A DNA stretch of 64,000 nt, taken from Roseateles puraquae (GTDB lineage: Bacteria > Pseudomonadota > Gammaproteobacteria > Burkholderiales > Burkholderiaceae_C). How positions within the stretch are numbered: the first letter of the stretch is position 1; each line of letters opens with the position of its first letter. Position numbers and translations under genes: made by a program. The DNA is taken from NCBI RefSeq assembly GCF_002205845.1, contig NZ_NISI01000009.1, positions 124,001-188,000 on the forward strand, written 5' to 3'. Positions 51,706 to 63,220 of the stretch are shown one piece after another. The notes beneath the pieces were generated by a model, which saw nothing but the letters and a program-made list of their open reading frames with translations, had not been told where the DNA came from and did no database searches.

Positions 51706-54489
51706 ATGCGTATCGGCCGCTTCTCTTTCGCTGGCGCTCTTCAACGAAGCCTGGCTCTGCCGGCTGGGTGGATCGTCCTTGGGCTGCTCTGGGGGCTGTG
51801 CACTGCAGCGCAGGCCGCAAGCGCCTTGGCGCAGCGCATCGAGGCCATCGAGGCCGATTACGGCAGCCAGCCGGCCGAAGTGGTGGCGCGGCTGCGGCCG
51901 CTGGAGGCCGAGGCGCGCAGCCTGGGTGGGGACAACCTGCGGGTGTTCATCGCCGCCTGGGGCTATGCCCATGGCCTGATGGACCAGATGACCGTGGCTG
52001 ATGCCGCCACGGCCGAGTTGATCGACCTCGGGGAGCGGGAGAGCAATGCCGCCGCGATGGCGTCCGCCTTCGCGCTGCGAGCCACGATGCTGGAGCTTTC
52101 CGGTCGCCTGGGTGCCGCTCATGACTGGATCTCGTCGGCGCTGCCCTGGGCCGAGAAGACACGGGATGAGCCGCTGCGCTATTGGGTGTTCATGACGGCC
52201 GGCAACCTGGCGGTTGCGACAGGCCGCTTGCAGGATGGCTTGCGCGCCTACCAGGCTGCCGCCCGGTCAGGTCAGGCAATGGACAACCCGCGCCGGACGG
52301 CTCAGGCTTTTGTGGCGCTGGCGCCCATTCGCCTGGCGCTGCGCGAGCCCGAGGCGGCCCGGGGCGATGCGCGTACTGCGGGTGAGCTGGCCGTGCGTGC
52401 GGGCAGCGTGTCGCTGCAGTTGGCGGCCAAGATGATCGAGGCGCTTGCGGAAGATGAGGCGGGGCATCCGGCGGCCCGTGATCGCGCGCAGGACGAGGCA
52501 CGGCGGCTGTCCAGCCTCATCCAGCCGGAGGCGGCCTCGGCACCGTTGAATCCTGCGGCCGCTGGCCCGGCCTGGTTCAGCACGCAGGCCGAGCTGGTGC
52601 AGGAGCTGGCGGACTTGTCGCTCAGTGCGCGGCACTTTGAAAGTGCGCAGCGCCACGCCGAACGCGCGCTGTCGTTGGCCCGGCGGGATGGTGGCGAGGA
52701 TGCCATCGAGCTGGCGACCATCACGCTGGGACTGGCCCGCATCGGGCTGAAGCAGGCCGCAGCCGGTGACCAACTGGTGCAGCGTGGGCTGTCGTCGCTG
52801 GAGGCACGGGGCCGCAAGGTGCGCCTGTTGGAGCAGCTCAACCGCCATGCCGAACTGCTTGAATCCCTGGGCGATGCGGCCGGTGCCTTGCGCCAGTCGC
52901 GCAAGGCTCTGGCGCTGGAGGCGGAGCTGGTGCGCAGCGACCGGGTCAGCACGGTGCTCGATCTGCAGCGCCGCTCCAGCTTCGAGCAGAACCAGCGCGC
53001 ACTGGAAGCGCTGCGCCATGACAACGAGCTGCAGGCCGAGGCCCTGGCCCGGCATGACAGCGAGCGTCGGCTGAGCATCGGCCTGGGCGCCGCGATGCTG
53101 GTGGTGGTGGTGCTGACGGTGGCGCTGCTGCATCGGGTGCGCAAGGCCAATCGCGCCTTGCAGGCGCACAACGAGGAACTGGCCTTCGTCGGCCTGCATG
53201 ACCGGGTGACCGGACTGCCCAACCGGCGGGCGCTGGAGCAGCGGGCGCGCGAGCTGCACAACGACGGCTTCATCGGCTTGGGCATCGCGATCAATCATTT
53301 CGGCCGCATCACCGGCAGCCTTGGCCATGTGGTGGGGGATGAGTTGATCGGCCAGGTGGCCGGGCGACTCAAGCCGGTCATCGACAGCGCGGGCGGCCAG
53401 CTCTATCGGCTTGACGGTCTCAGCTTTGGCGTCATCCTGCCCGCGCTCGGTGATGAAGCCGCGCTGCGGCAACTGCTCGACCGGCTGTTGCAGACGGTGC
53501 AGCCGGTGTTCGAAGTGCAGTACCAGCAGCTTGCCGTGACCCTGAGCATCGGTTCGGCCGAGTACCCGCGCGACGGGGCGCACACCACCGATGTGGCCAA
53601 GGCCATCCAGCTGGCGGTGCGCGAGGCTCAGCGGCTGTCGGGCAACAGTGCGGTGGTCTTCACGCCCCACCTGATGGCGGACCAGCAGGAGCGGCTGCAA
53701 CTGGAGGCCCGCCTGTCGCAGGCACTGGACCGCGGCGAGTTCGAGCTGTTCTATCAGGCGCAATGCGACCTGCACACCGGGCGCCTGGCGGGCTTCGAGG
53801 CGCTGCTGCGCTGGCGCGCGGCGGATGGCCTGGTCGGGCCCGACCGCTTCATTCCCGTGGCGGAAGACTCGGGCCTCATCGTGCCCATCGGGCGCTGGGT
53901 GCTGCTGCAGGCCTGCCGGCAGGCGTCGGCGTGGCATGAACGGGCCCGGGCCCTGGGAGGGCCGCTGCCCGTGATGGCCATCAACATCTCGCCGCGGCAG
54001 TTCCAGCATCCCGACTTCATGACCACGGTGCGCGAGGTGCTGAAGGCCACGAGTGTGGACCCGCGCCAGATCGAACTCGAGATCACCGAAGGCGCCGTGA
54101 TGGACCATGCCGACGCGACCATCGCCAAGATGGCCGAGCTGCGCGAGCTGGGCCTGCACCTGGCCATCGACGACTTCGGCACCGGCTATTCGAGCCTGGC
54201 CTACCTGAAGCGCTTCCCCATCGACCGGCTGAAGATCGACCGCAGTTTTGTGCGCGACCTGGGCGTCGATGCCCAGGGCGCGGCCATTGCGCGCGCCATG
54301 ATCCAGCTGGCCCACAGCCTGGACATGACCGTGGTGGCCGAAGGCGTGGAAGAGGAGGCCCAGGCGGACTGCCTTCGCACATGGGGCTGCGATCTGATGC
54401 AGGGCTACCTTTACGCGCGCCCCTTGCCGGTGGGCGAGGCGACGGCGCTGCTGGACGCCAAGCTCGGAGCGGCCCTGCACGACAGCTAA
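51706..54489 (+). CDS. membrane sensor with degenerate GGDEF and intact EAL domain
   Basis: 927 aa from the ATG at 51706. Signal peptide ending TAAQAAS; a helical periplasmic region with TPR-like pairs (about 40-430); one membrane helix at about 458-476 (GAAMLVVVVLTVALLH). The GGDEF domain (about 498-660) has LDGLSFG in place of the GG(D/E)EF active-site loop, so cyclase activity is unlikely. The EAL domain (about 670-915) keeps EALLRW, NISPRQFQ, ELEITEG, IDDFGTGYSSLAYLK and VVAEGVE, as expected of an active cyclic di-GMP phosphodiesterase. The signal sensed is unknown. It lies between zipA and the CNNM gene. Confidence 0.9.
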   Translation: MRIGRFSFAGALQRSLALPAGWIVLGLLWGLCTAAQAASALAQRIEAIEADYGSQPAEVVARLRPLEAEARSLGGDNLRVFIAAWGYAHGLMDQMTVADAATAELIDLGERESNAAAMASAFALRATMLELSGRLGAAHDWISSALPWAEKTRDEPLRYWVFMTAGNLAVATGRLQDGLRAYQAAARSGQAMDNPRRTAQAFVALAPIRLALREPEAARGDARTAGELAVRAGSVSLQLAAKMIEALAEDEAGHPAARDRAQDEARRLSSLIQPEAASAPLNPAAAGPAWFSTQAELVQELADLSLSARHFESAQRHAERALSLARRDGGEDAIELATITLGLARIGLKQAAAGDQLVQRGLSSLEARGRKVRLLEQLNRHAELLESLGDAAGALRQSRKALALEAELVRSDRVSTVLDLQRRSSFEQNQRALEALRHDNELQAEALARHDSERRLSIGLGAAMLVVVVLTVALLHRVRKANRALQAHNEELAFVGLHDRVTGLPNRRALEQRARELHNDGFIGLGIAINHFGRITGSLGHVVGDELIGQVAGRLKPVIDSAGGQLYRLDGLSFGVILPALGDEAALRQLLDRLLQTVQPVFEVQYQQLAVTLSIGSAEYPRDGAHTTDVAKAIQLAVREAQRLSGNSAVVFTPHLMADQQERLQLEARLSQALDRGEFELFYQAQCDLHTGRLAGFEALLRWRAADGLVGPDRFIPVAEDSGLIVPIGRWVLLQACRQASAWHERARALGGPLPVMAINISPRQFQHPDFMTTVREVLKATSVDPRQIELEITEGAVMDHADATIAKMAELRELGLHLAIDDFGTGYSSLAYLKRFPIDRLKIDRSFVRDLGVDAQGAAIARAMIQLAHSLDMTVVAEGVEEEAQADCLRTWGCDLMQGYLYARPLPVGEATALLDAKLGAALHDS

Positions 54490-54522
54490 ACTGGCAAGCC
54501 TCCCAGCTCCCGGTTCCGGCGT

Positions 54523-55821
54523 TTGACCACCAGCCTGCTGCTGATCGCCCTGCTGATTGCGGGCAGTGCCTTTTTCTCGATGGCCGAGCTGTCGCTTGCC
54601 GCGTCACGCCGTCTCAACCTCCAGCAGCGTGCCGATGCCGGCGACCACCGCGCCGCCCGCGTGCTGGCCGTGCAAGAGCATCCCGGTGATTACTTCACCG
54701 TCGTGCAGATCGGCGTGAACACCGTGGCCATCCTGGCCGGCATCGTGGGTGAGGGCGCCTTCACGCCTCATTTCGAAGCCGCCCTGCTGCTGATGATGGC
54801 GCCCGAAGCCGCCGCCACGCTGGGGTTTGCAGCGTCCTTCGTCAGCATCACCTCGCTCTTCATCGTGATGGCCGACCTGGTGCCCAAGCGCCTGTCCATG
54901 AATGAGCCGGAGCGCGTGGCGATGAGCCTGGTCGGCCCCATGCTCTTGCTGTGCCGCCTGCTCAAGCCGCTGGCCTGGACCTTCAGCGCCATCACCGAAG
55001 GCCTGATCCGGGTGCTGGGCCTGCCCGCCAAGCGGGACGAGACCATCAGCCATCGCGACATCCTGGCGCTGACCGAGGCCGGCTACCAGGCCGGTGTCGT
55101 GGCCGACGAGGAGCAGCAGGTCATCGAGAACGTGTTCGAGCTGGACACCCGCACGGTCGAGACGGTGATGACCAACCGTGAGCGCATCGTGTTCTTCTCG
55201 CGGGGCGATGACGATGCGCTCATCCGCACGCGGATTGCCGAGTCGCCGCACTCGACCTACCTGGTATGCGATGCGGGCGAGATCGACCAGATCGTCGGCT
55301 ACGTGGATGCGACCGACCTGTTCCAGCGCGTGCTGCGCGGCGAGGCGTTGACGCTCGGGCCGGAGCTGGTCAAGAAGGTGCTCATCGTGCCGGACCGGCT
55401 CACGCTGTCGGAGATGCTGACCCAGTTCCGCGAAGCCCATGAAGACTTCGCCGTCATCGTCAACGAGTACAGCCTGGTGGTGGGCGTGGTCACGCTCAAC
55501 GATGTGATGAGCACCGTCATGGGTGCCCTGGTGGCGCCGCACGACGAGGAGCAGATCGTGCGCCGCGAGGACGGCAGCTACCTGGCCGACGGCATCACGC
55601 CCATTCCTGATGTGGAGCGGGCTCTGGGCATCGATGGCTGGCCGCATGCCGGCTCCTACGACACGCTGGCCGGCTTCCTGATGTCCATGCTGCGCCGCAT
55701 CCCGCGCCGCACCGACGTGGTCGAGTGGGACGGCTGGCGCTTCGAGGTGGTTGACGTGGACGCCTACCGGGTGGACCAGGTCATGATCACGCCGGTGGCG
55801 CCCGCCGGGCTGCCGCACTGA
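54523..55821 (+). CDS. CNNM/CorC-type membrane protein (hemolysin family, TlyC/HlyC)
   Basis: 432 aa with a TTG start at 54523; the hydrophobic N-terminus LLLIALLIAGSAFFSMAELS begins at once, and no earlier start is available. DUF21 membrane domain with about four helices (to about residue 180), then a CBS pair (ETVMTNRERIVFF; LIVPDRLTLSEMLTQFREAH) and a CorC/HlyC C-terminal domain (EEQIVRREDGSYLADG). Relatives are linked to magnesium or cobalt efflux or resistance. The name hemolysin is historical. It ends 23 bp from the convergent amylase gene. Confidence 0.88.
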   Translation: MTTSLLLIALLIAGSAFFSMAELSLAASRRLNLQQRADAGDHRAARVLAVQEHPGDYFTVVQIGVNTVAILAGIVGEGAFTPHFEAALLLMMAPEAAATLGFAASFVSITSLFIVMADLVPKRLSMNEPERVAMSLVGPMLLLCRLLKPLAWTFSAITEGLIRVLGLPAKRDETISHRDILALTEAGYQAGVVADEEQQVIENVFELDTRTVETVMTNRERIVFFSRGDDDALIRTRIAESPHSTYLVCDAGEIDQIVGYVDATDLFQRVLRGEALTLGPELVKKVLIVPDRLTLSEMLTQFREAHEDFAVIVNEYSLVVGVVTLNDVMSTVMGALVAPHDEEQIVRREDGSYLADGITPIPDVERALGIDGWPHAGSYDTLAGFLMSMLRRIPRRTDVVEWDGWRFEVVDVDAYRVDQVMITPVAPAGLPH

Positions 55822-55844
55822 CCTCAGCGCGGCAGCCGGTCCGC

Positions 55845-57737
55845 TCAGAACTTGAAGTTGCCGTCGTTGCGCGAGACGCTGCCGCTGGCGCAGCTGGTGA
55901 ACTCGCGGTTGCCGCTGCCGGTGGCCTGGTTGCTTTCCCAGACGGCGGTGGACCCGTTCCACTTGACGTACTTGTACTGAATGGCGGCACCCGCGGGCAG
56001 GGCGACGGTGCCGGTCCATGGCACGTTGGCACCCGAGCCCTGGATGGTCAAGGCGAAGCCCGAGCCGGGGGCCCACGCGCCCAGGCCCGTGACATTGCCG
56101 ACCACGCGCAGGTTCTGGCCAAAGGTCGTGTTCGCATTGGCGATGGTGAAGGTCACCGAGCAGGTGCCGGTGCCGCCCGTGCCGCCGGTGCCGCCGCCCG
56201 TGCCGCCGCCGCTGATGGCCTGGCCGGTGTAGATCGCCACCGCCGGATTGGCCCCGCTGTTGTTGGCCGGCACTGTGAAGCTGGCGTTGCCGCTGGCGTC
56301 CACCGTGACGGTGTCGGCGGTGCAGCCGGTGCCCGCAGCGTTCTTGTTGCCGTTGATGACATTGCAGTAGGTGCCGGCCGGCAGGCCGGTGGCGAAGGTG
56401 CGCGTCCAGGCGCTGCTGCTGTTGTTCAGCGCCACGAAGCCGACGTTGCCGCGGCTGAAGGCCACCTGGTTGCCGTTGTTGCCCACGATCCAGTTCTGCT
56501 GCGCCTGACCCGTGGCCGCGTTGCGGAAGGCCACCATGTTGGCCAGTGGCGTCCAGCGGTGCGCGAAGTCCCACACCACATTGATCTGCGGCACGCCGCC
56601 GCTGTAGGGGCTGGTGGTCGGGCGGTCCGCGTCGGTGTTGCTGAACTTGAACCCGGAGTAGAGCTGCGCCTCGCCGTAGCCCTGGGCCAGCATGAAGATG
56701 TTGGCCAGGGTGTAGCGCTGGTTGGCGCCGTCATTGCCGTTGGCGTTGTTGATGTTGAGCGAGCCGCCGTTGCGTTCGGTGTCCCAGTTGGTGATGAACA
56801 CGGTCGCGTTCTGCGGCTGGATGAAGCCCCAGCTGCCGCCCCAGTTGCCCCAGGTGCCCATCACCGACGGGATGCTGGCCAGGTTCAGGCCGTTGTTGTT
56901 GCGGAAGACGTCGCGCATGGCCGACGTGAACTGGAACTCGTTGAGCGTGCCGATCGGGAAGTAGCTCGGTCGATCAACCTCGCCGTCATTGATGATCTCC
57001 TGCGTCACCCAGATCGGCTCGCCCTGCAGCGTCTTCGGATACGCCGCCTTCACGGCGCTCATGATGGACGTCCAGGCCGAGGCAGGCATGTGCTTGGCCG
57101 CATCGATGCGAAAGCCGTCCACGCCCATCGCCAGCAGCGACTTCAGGTAATTGACGATCTGGCCCTGTACATAGCTGCTCTCGGTGGCCAGGTCGGGCAG
57201 GCCGCCCAGACGGCAGTTCTGCACGTTGCTGCGGCCGGCGGGCGAGTTGTAGTCCTCCGGGTTGATGTTGCAGTTGGCGTGGAAGTCGTTGGCGCTGAAG
57301 AAGGGGTAGCTCAGCGTCGCGGCGTTCCATGTGGAGCCGTCGGTGGCGGTGCCGCTGCCATCGGCCATCTGGTTGACCACGATGTCGGCATACACCCGCA
57401 CGCCCGCCGTGTGGCAGGCATTGATCATGGCTTGCAGTTGGGCGGGCGTACCCATGCGGCTGGTGAGGTTGGCGTAGTTCACCGGCTGGTAGACGCCCCA
57501 CCAGCCGTTGGCCACCTTGGACGCGCCGGGTGGCGAGATCTGTACGCCGCCGAAGCCCTTTGGGCCCAGCCACTGGGTGCATTCGGTGGCGATGTCGGGC
57601 CAGCTCCATTCGAACATCTGGACCGAGGTCGAGTTAGGGTTCAAGGCCAGCGCTGGCGTCGCGAAGGCCGCAAGGGCGACGCTGGTGGTCAGCGTCAAGG
57701 CGTGGGCGAGCCGTTGGCTCAAGGGCAGCTTGTGCAT
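55845..57737 (-). CDS. secreted alpha-amylase with C-terminal starch-binding domain (CBM20)
   Basis: 630 aa from the ATG at 57737, with a GGAGA box. Signal peptide ending TPALA. GH13 barrel: region I DIVVNQM has Gln (Q123) where most members have His; II GFRIDAAKHM with D212; III WVTQEIINDGE with E247; IV FITNWDTERNG has Trp (W318) before D319 instead of His. A Gly/Thr linker (near residues 510-525) joins a CBM20-like domain (CSVTFTIANANTTFGQNLRV ... YKYVKWNGSTAVWE). It would attack raw starch outside the cell. The His changes may be normal in its subfamily. Confidence 0.92.
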   Translation of the reverse strand: MHKLPLSQRLAHALTLTTSVALAAFATPALALNPNSTSVQMFEWSWPDIATECTQWLGPKGFGGVQISPPGASKVANGWWGVYQPVNYANLTSRMGTPAQLQAMINACHTAGVRVYADIVVNQMADGSGTATDGSTWNAATLSYPFFSANDFHANCNINPEDYNSPAGRSNVQNCRLGGLPDLATESSYVQGQIVNYLKSLLAMGVDGFRIDAAKHMPASAWTSIMSAVKAAYPKTLQGEPIWVTQEIINDGEVDRPSYFPIGTLNEFQFTSAMRDVFRNNNGLNLASIPSVMGTWGNWGGSWGFIQPQNATVFITNWDTERNGGSLNINNANGNDGANQRYTLANIFMLAQGYGEAQLYSGFKFSNTDADRPTTSPYSGGVPQINVVWDFAHRWTPLANMVAFRNAATGQAQQNWIVGNNGNQVAFSRGNVGFVALNNSSSAWTRTFATGLPAGTYCNVINGNKNAAGTGCTADTVTVDASGNASFTVPANNSGANPAVAIYTGQAISGGGTGGGTGGTGGTGTCSVTFTIANANTTFGQNLRVVGNVTGLGAWAPGSGFALTIQGSGANVPWTGTVALPAGAAIQYKYVKWNGSTAVWESNQATGSGNREFTSCASGSVSRNDGNFKF

Positions 57738-57868
57738 GGTCTGTCTCCGTTGTGATCTGCCGCTCTCGGTGTGGAGCGGCTGTACCAGCCAGTCGAGGGC
57801 GCGCCCCGGCCGCACTCCCGGCGCCTGCCGGAAGCAGGCGAACTCTAGGCACAAGCAGCTGTGGAAAA

Positions 57869-57883
57869 TGTAGGAATACTACT
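57869..57883. promoter_or_regulatory. starch-regulon operator, amylase side
   Basis: TGTAGG-AAT-ACTACT, 132 bp before the amylase ATG and 98 bp from the second site. Confidence 0.6.
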
Positions 57884-57966
57884 TATCGGGTCTTGGTGTC
57901 GCTGAAAGAATGGTCATTAAAAGCTTGAAAACGGATCATTTGCCGTTTCATGGGCGAGGCAGATGA

Positions 57967-57981
57967 TGTAGTTTGGTAACA
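57967..57981. promoter_or_regulatory. starch-regulon operator, distal site of the amylase/HD-GYP region
   Basis: TGTAGT-TTG-GTAACA; the left half is perfect, the right half degenerate. Confidence 0.5.
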
Positions 57982-58163
57982 ATTTTGCGGGTTGCGGCGT
58001 GGGCTGGCGGCGTGCCGAATCTGCGCAGCAGCGCCTCAGTCGGGAAGAATTCCCGCCGCCTGCATGTGTTGTGTTGAGCGCCCTCCGGCGCAACACCTGC
58101 CACCGGTATCCCGGCCTAACATCGGCCCGCCGCGCCGGGTGGCTGGCGTCAGGTGAGGGCGTC

Positions 58164-59285
58164 ATGCGAACTTCGGAACAGGTGTTGAACCAGGCGGAGA
58201 TCGAGCGGTCCGGGCTGGGGGCGCGCATTCAAAGCCTGCATGCCATCCTGTCGGCGCGTTACCCCTTCATCGGGCGCATCGCGCTGGCGGTCTATGACCC
58301 CGGCACCGACCTGCTCAAGACCTTTGTCAGCAGCAACGACGGCGGCCCGGCGCTTCAGCGCTACGAGGCCGCGCTGGCCCAGGTGCCGTCTCTGGCCAGC
58401 CTGCGGGACACGCGGAGCCCGCGGGTGGTGGACGACATCGACGATCGCTACCCCGCCGCCTCCACCCATACCGACTGGCTCAAGGCCCACCACTTTCGCA
58501 GCAGCTACACCCTGCCCATCTTCCGTGGGGCCGATCTCTCGGCCTTCCTGTTCTTCGACTCCACCACACGGGCCGCGTTCACGCCAACGGTGCGCGCCGT
58601 GCTGGATCAGTTCGCCGACATCATCACCCAGCTCTACCTGCTGCGGCTGTCAGCGGTGCAGCACCTCATCGGCGCGGTCGACATCGCCACCGGCCTGGCC
58701 CGCATCCGTGACGTCGAGACCGGGCGCCACCTGGAGCGCATGGCCAAGTATTCGCGCCTCATCGCCCGCGGCGTGGCCGAGCGATACGGGCTGAGCGACG
58801 AGGCGGTGGAGTACCTGCACCTCTTCGCGCCACTGCATGACATCGGCAAGGTCGGCATCCCGGATGCGATCCTGCTCAAGCCCGGCAAGCTCGATGCCGA
58901 CGAGTGGGCACTCATGCAGCAGCATGTGCGCATCGGCGAGCAGCTCATCGACCACATCATTGGCGACCTGGGCCTGCAGGGTGACGAGGCTGCGACGCTC
59001 ATGCGCGACGTGGTCGCCGGCCACCATGAGCGCGGCGATGGCAGTGGCTACCCGCGCGGCCTGCGGATGGCGGACATCCCGGTGGCGGCCCGCATCGTGG
59101 CGGTGGCCGACATGTACGACGCGTTGTCCTCCGCCCGGCCGTACAAGGCGCCTTGGGATGAGGCCCGTTGTGCCGAGGAGCTCCGTGCGCAGGTCGGCCG
59201 CGGGTTGACCGATGCTGCCTGCGTAGAGGCGCTGCTGGGCAATGACGCAGCCCGGCGCGAGATCCGGGAGCGCTACGCGGACTGA
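58164..59285 (+). CDS. HD-GYP domain protein with N-terminal GAF-like domain
   Basis: 373 aa from the ATG at 58164 (AGGTGAGG upstream). The first 170 residues look like a GAF sensor (FIGRIALAVYDPGTDLLKTF; YTLPIFRGADLSAFLFFDS). The C-terminal HD-GYP domain has LHDIGKVGIPD and HHERGDGSGYPRGL, so metal-dependent cyclic di-GMP phosphodiesterase activity is expected. Cytoplasmic. It is read away from the amylase gene and towards ligA, 60 bp upstream of the ligA ATG. Confidence 0.9.
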   Translation: MRTSEQVLNQAEIERSGLGARIQSLHAILSARYPFIGRIALAVYDPGTDLLKTFVSSNDGGPALQRYEAALAQVPSLASLRDTRSPRVVDDIDDRYPAASTHTDWLKAHHFRSSYTLPIFRGADLSAFLFFDSTTRAAFTPTVRAVLDQFADIITQLYLLRLSAVQHLIGAVDIATGLARIRDVETGRHLERMAKYSRLIARGVAERYGLSDEAVEYLHLFAPLHDIGKVGIPDAILLKPGKLDADEWALMQQHVRIGEQLIDHIIGDLGLQGDEAATLMRDVVAGHHERGDGSGYPRGLRMADIPVAARIVAVADMYDALSSARPYKAPWDEARCAEELRAQVGRGLTDAACVEALLGNDAARREIRERYAD

Positions 59286-62268
<2,983 letters not shown>

Positions 62269-62326
62269 GGGCAGGCTCCGTTGATGTGTTTCGATTGTGG
62301 AACGGACTGTTTGCATTTTGTGGCTG

Positions 62327-62336
62327 TTCCTCGGAA
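62327..62336. promoter_or_regulatory. palindrome in the lysR / pirin divergent promoter region
   Basis: TTCCTCGGAA is a 10-bp near-perfect palindrome 28 bp before the pirin ATG; GGAAC about 27 bp further upstream pairs with its GTTCC. It is a candidate LysR binding site. Confidence 0.3.
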
Positions 62337-62363
62337 ATGGAACTCCCTACAGTCGCGGCCACC

Positions 62364-63191
62364 ATGTCAACGCTTCGACTGCTGCAGGCCCAACGGCACC
62401 GCATCGGCACCGGCTTTCAGGCCGAGGGCTGGCGCGAGCCTGTGGCCGTGCTCGATCCGTTCATCATGGTGGATCACTTCCGCATGCGCGAGGCGGTGTT
62501 CGCGCCCCATCCGCATGCTGGGTTTTCGGCCGTGACCTATCTGTTCGACGACTCGGCGACGGCCGTCATCAGCCGCGACTCGCTCGGCGGTGAGTACGAC
62601 ATCCTCCCCGGCGGACTGCATTGGTCCTTGGCCGGTCGCGGTTTGATCCACGATGAATATCCGGCAGACGCCGGCGGCGAGGCCCACGGCCTGCAGCTGT
62701 TCGTGAACCTGCCAGCCGAGCAGAAGCTGCGTGAACCGGCCGTGATGCGGCTGTCACCCGAGCAGATGCCGCGCCGCAGCGGCGACGGCTGGTCGGCCGT
62801 GCAGGTCTTCGGCGGCACGGCCGAACTCGCCTTGCCCTGGCCGACCGCGCTCGCGGTGGTCGATGTGCAGCCGGGTGCCCTTTACCCGCTGACCTTGGCG
62901 GCCGGCGAACAGGGCTTTGCCCTCGTCGTGCACGGCCGTGGCCACGCGGGTGACCTGCCGGTTGCTCCGGGGCAGGCCGTGCACCTGGCTGGGCCGGCTG
63001 CCGCCGTGATCAAGGCCGAGACCGTGCTGCGGCTGGCGGTGTGCTCCGGCCGCCCGCTGCAGGAACCCGTCGTGCGGCATGGCCCTTTCGTGATGAACGA
63101 CGAGGGCCAGATTGTGGCCGCCCTGCAGCGATATCAAACCGGCGCGATGGGCCGCCTGCCTGCCCGTCACCTCTCCAACGAACAACGATGA
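62364..63191 (+). CDS. pirin family protein
   Basis: 275 aa from the ATG at 62364. Bicupin fold: the N-terminal cupin has the metal ligands in PHPHAGF and in AGRGLIHDEYP (two His, then His and Glu), as in iron-binding pirins, some of which have quercetinase activity. The C-terminal cupin-like half is less conserved. No clear Shine-Dalgarno box. Pirin, a LysR regulator and an HlyD-type gene together are often linked to stress or drug response (inference from context). Confidence 0.88.
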   Translation: MSTLRLLQAQRHRIGTGFQAEGWREPVAVLDPFIMVDHFRMREAVFAPHPHAGFSAVTYLFDDSATAVISRDSLGGEYDILPGGLHWSLAGRGLIHDEYPADAGGEAHGLQLFVNLPAEQKLREPAVMRLSPEQMPRRSGDGWSAVQVFGGTAELALPWPTALAVVDVQPGALYPLTLAAGEQGFALVVHGRGHAGDLPVAPGQAVHLAGPAAAVIKAETVLRLAVCSGRPLQEPVVRHGPFVMNDEGQIVAALQRYQTGAMGRLPARHLSNEQR

Positions 63192-63220
63192 ACGCCTGAC
63201 TCCAGGCCCCAAGGACTGCC

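Larger units (their letters stand above)
57738..58163. other. amylase / HD-GYP divergent region
   Basis: 426 bp without a supported gene. An AT-rich part (57860-57990) carries two operator palindromes, at 57869-57883 and 57967-57981. The rest up to 58163 is GC-rich leader of the HD-GYP gene, with AGGTGAGG before its ATG. A longer reading frame from 57999 is judged spurious. Confidence 0.7.

Noticed and set aside
56160-56220. Short GGCACC-type tandem repeats resembling a direct-repeat array
   Set aside because: They encode the Gly/Thr linker of the amylase, in frame; not CRISPR or a mobile element.
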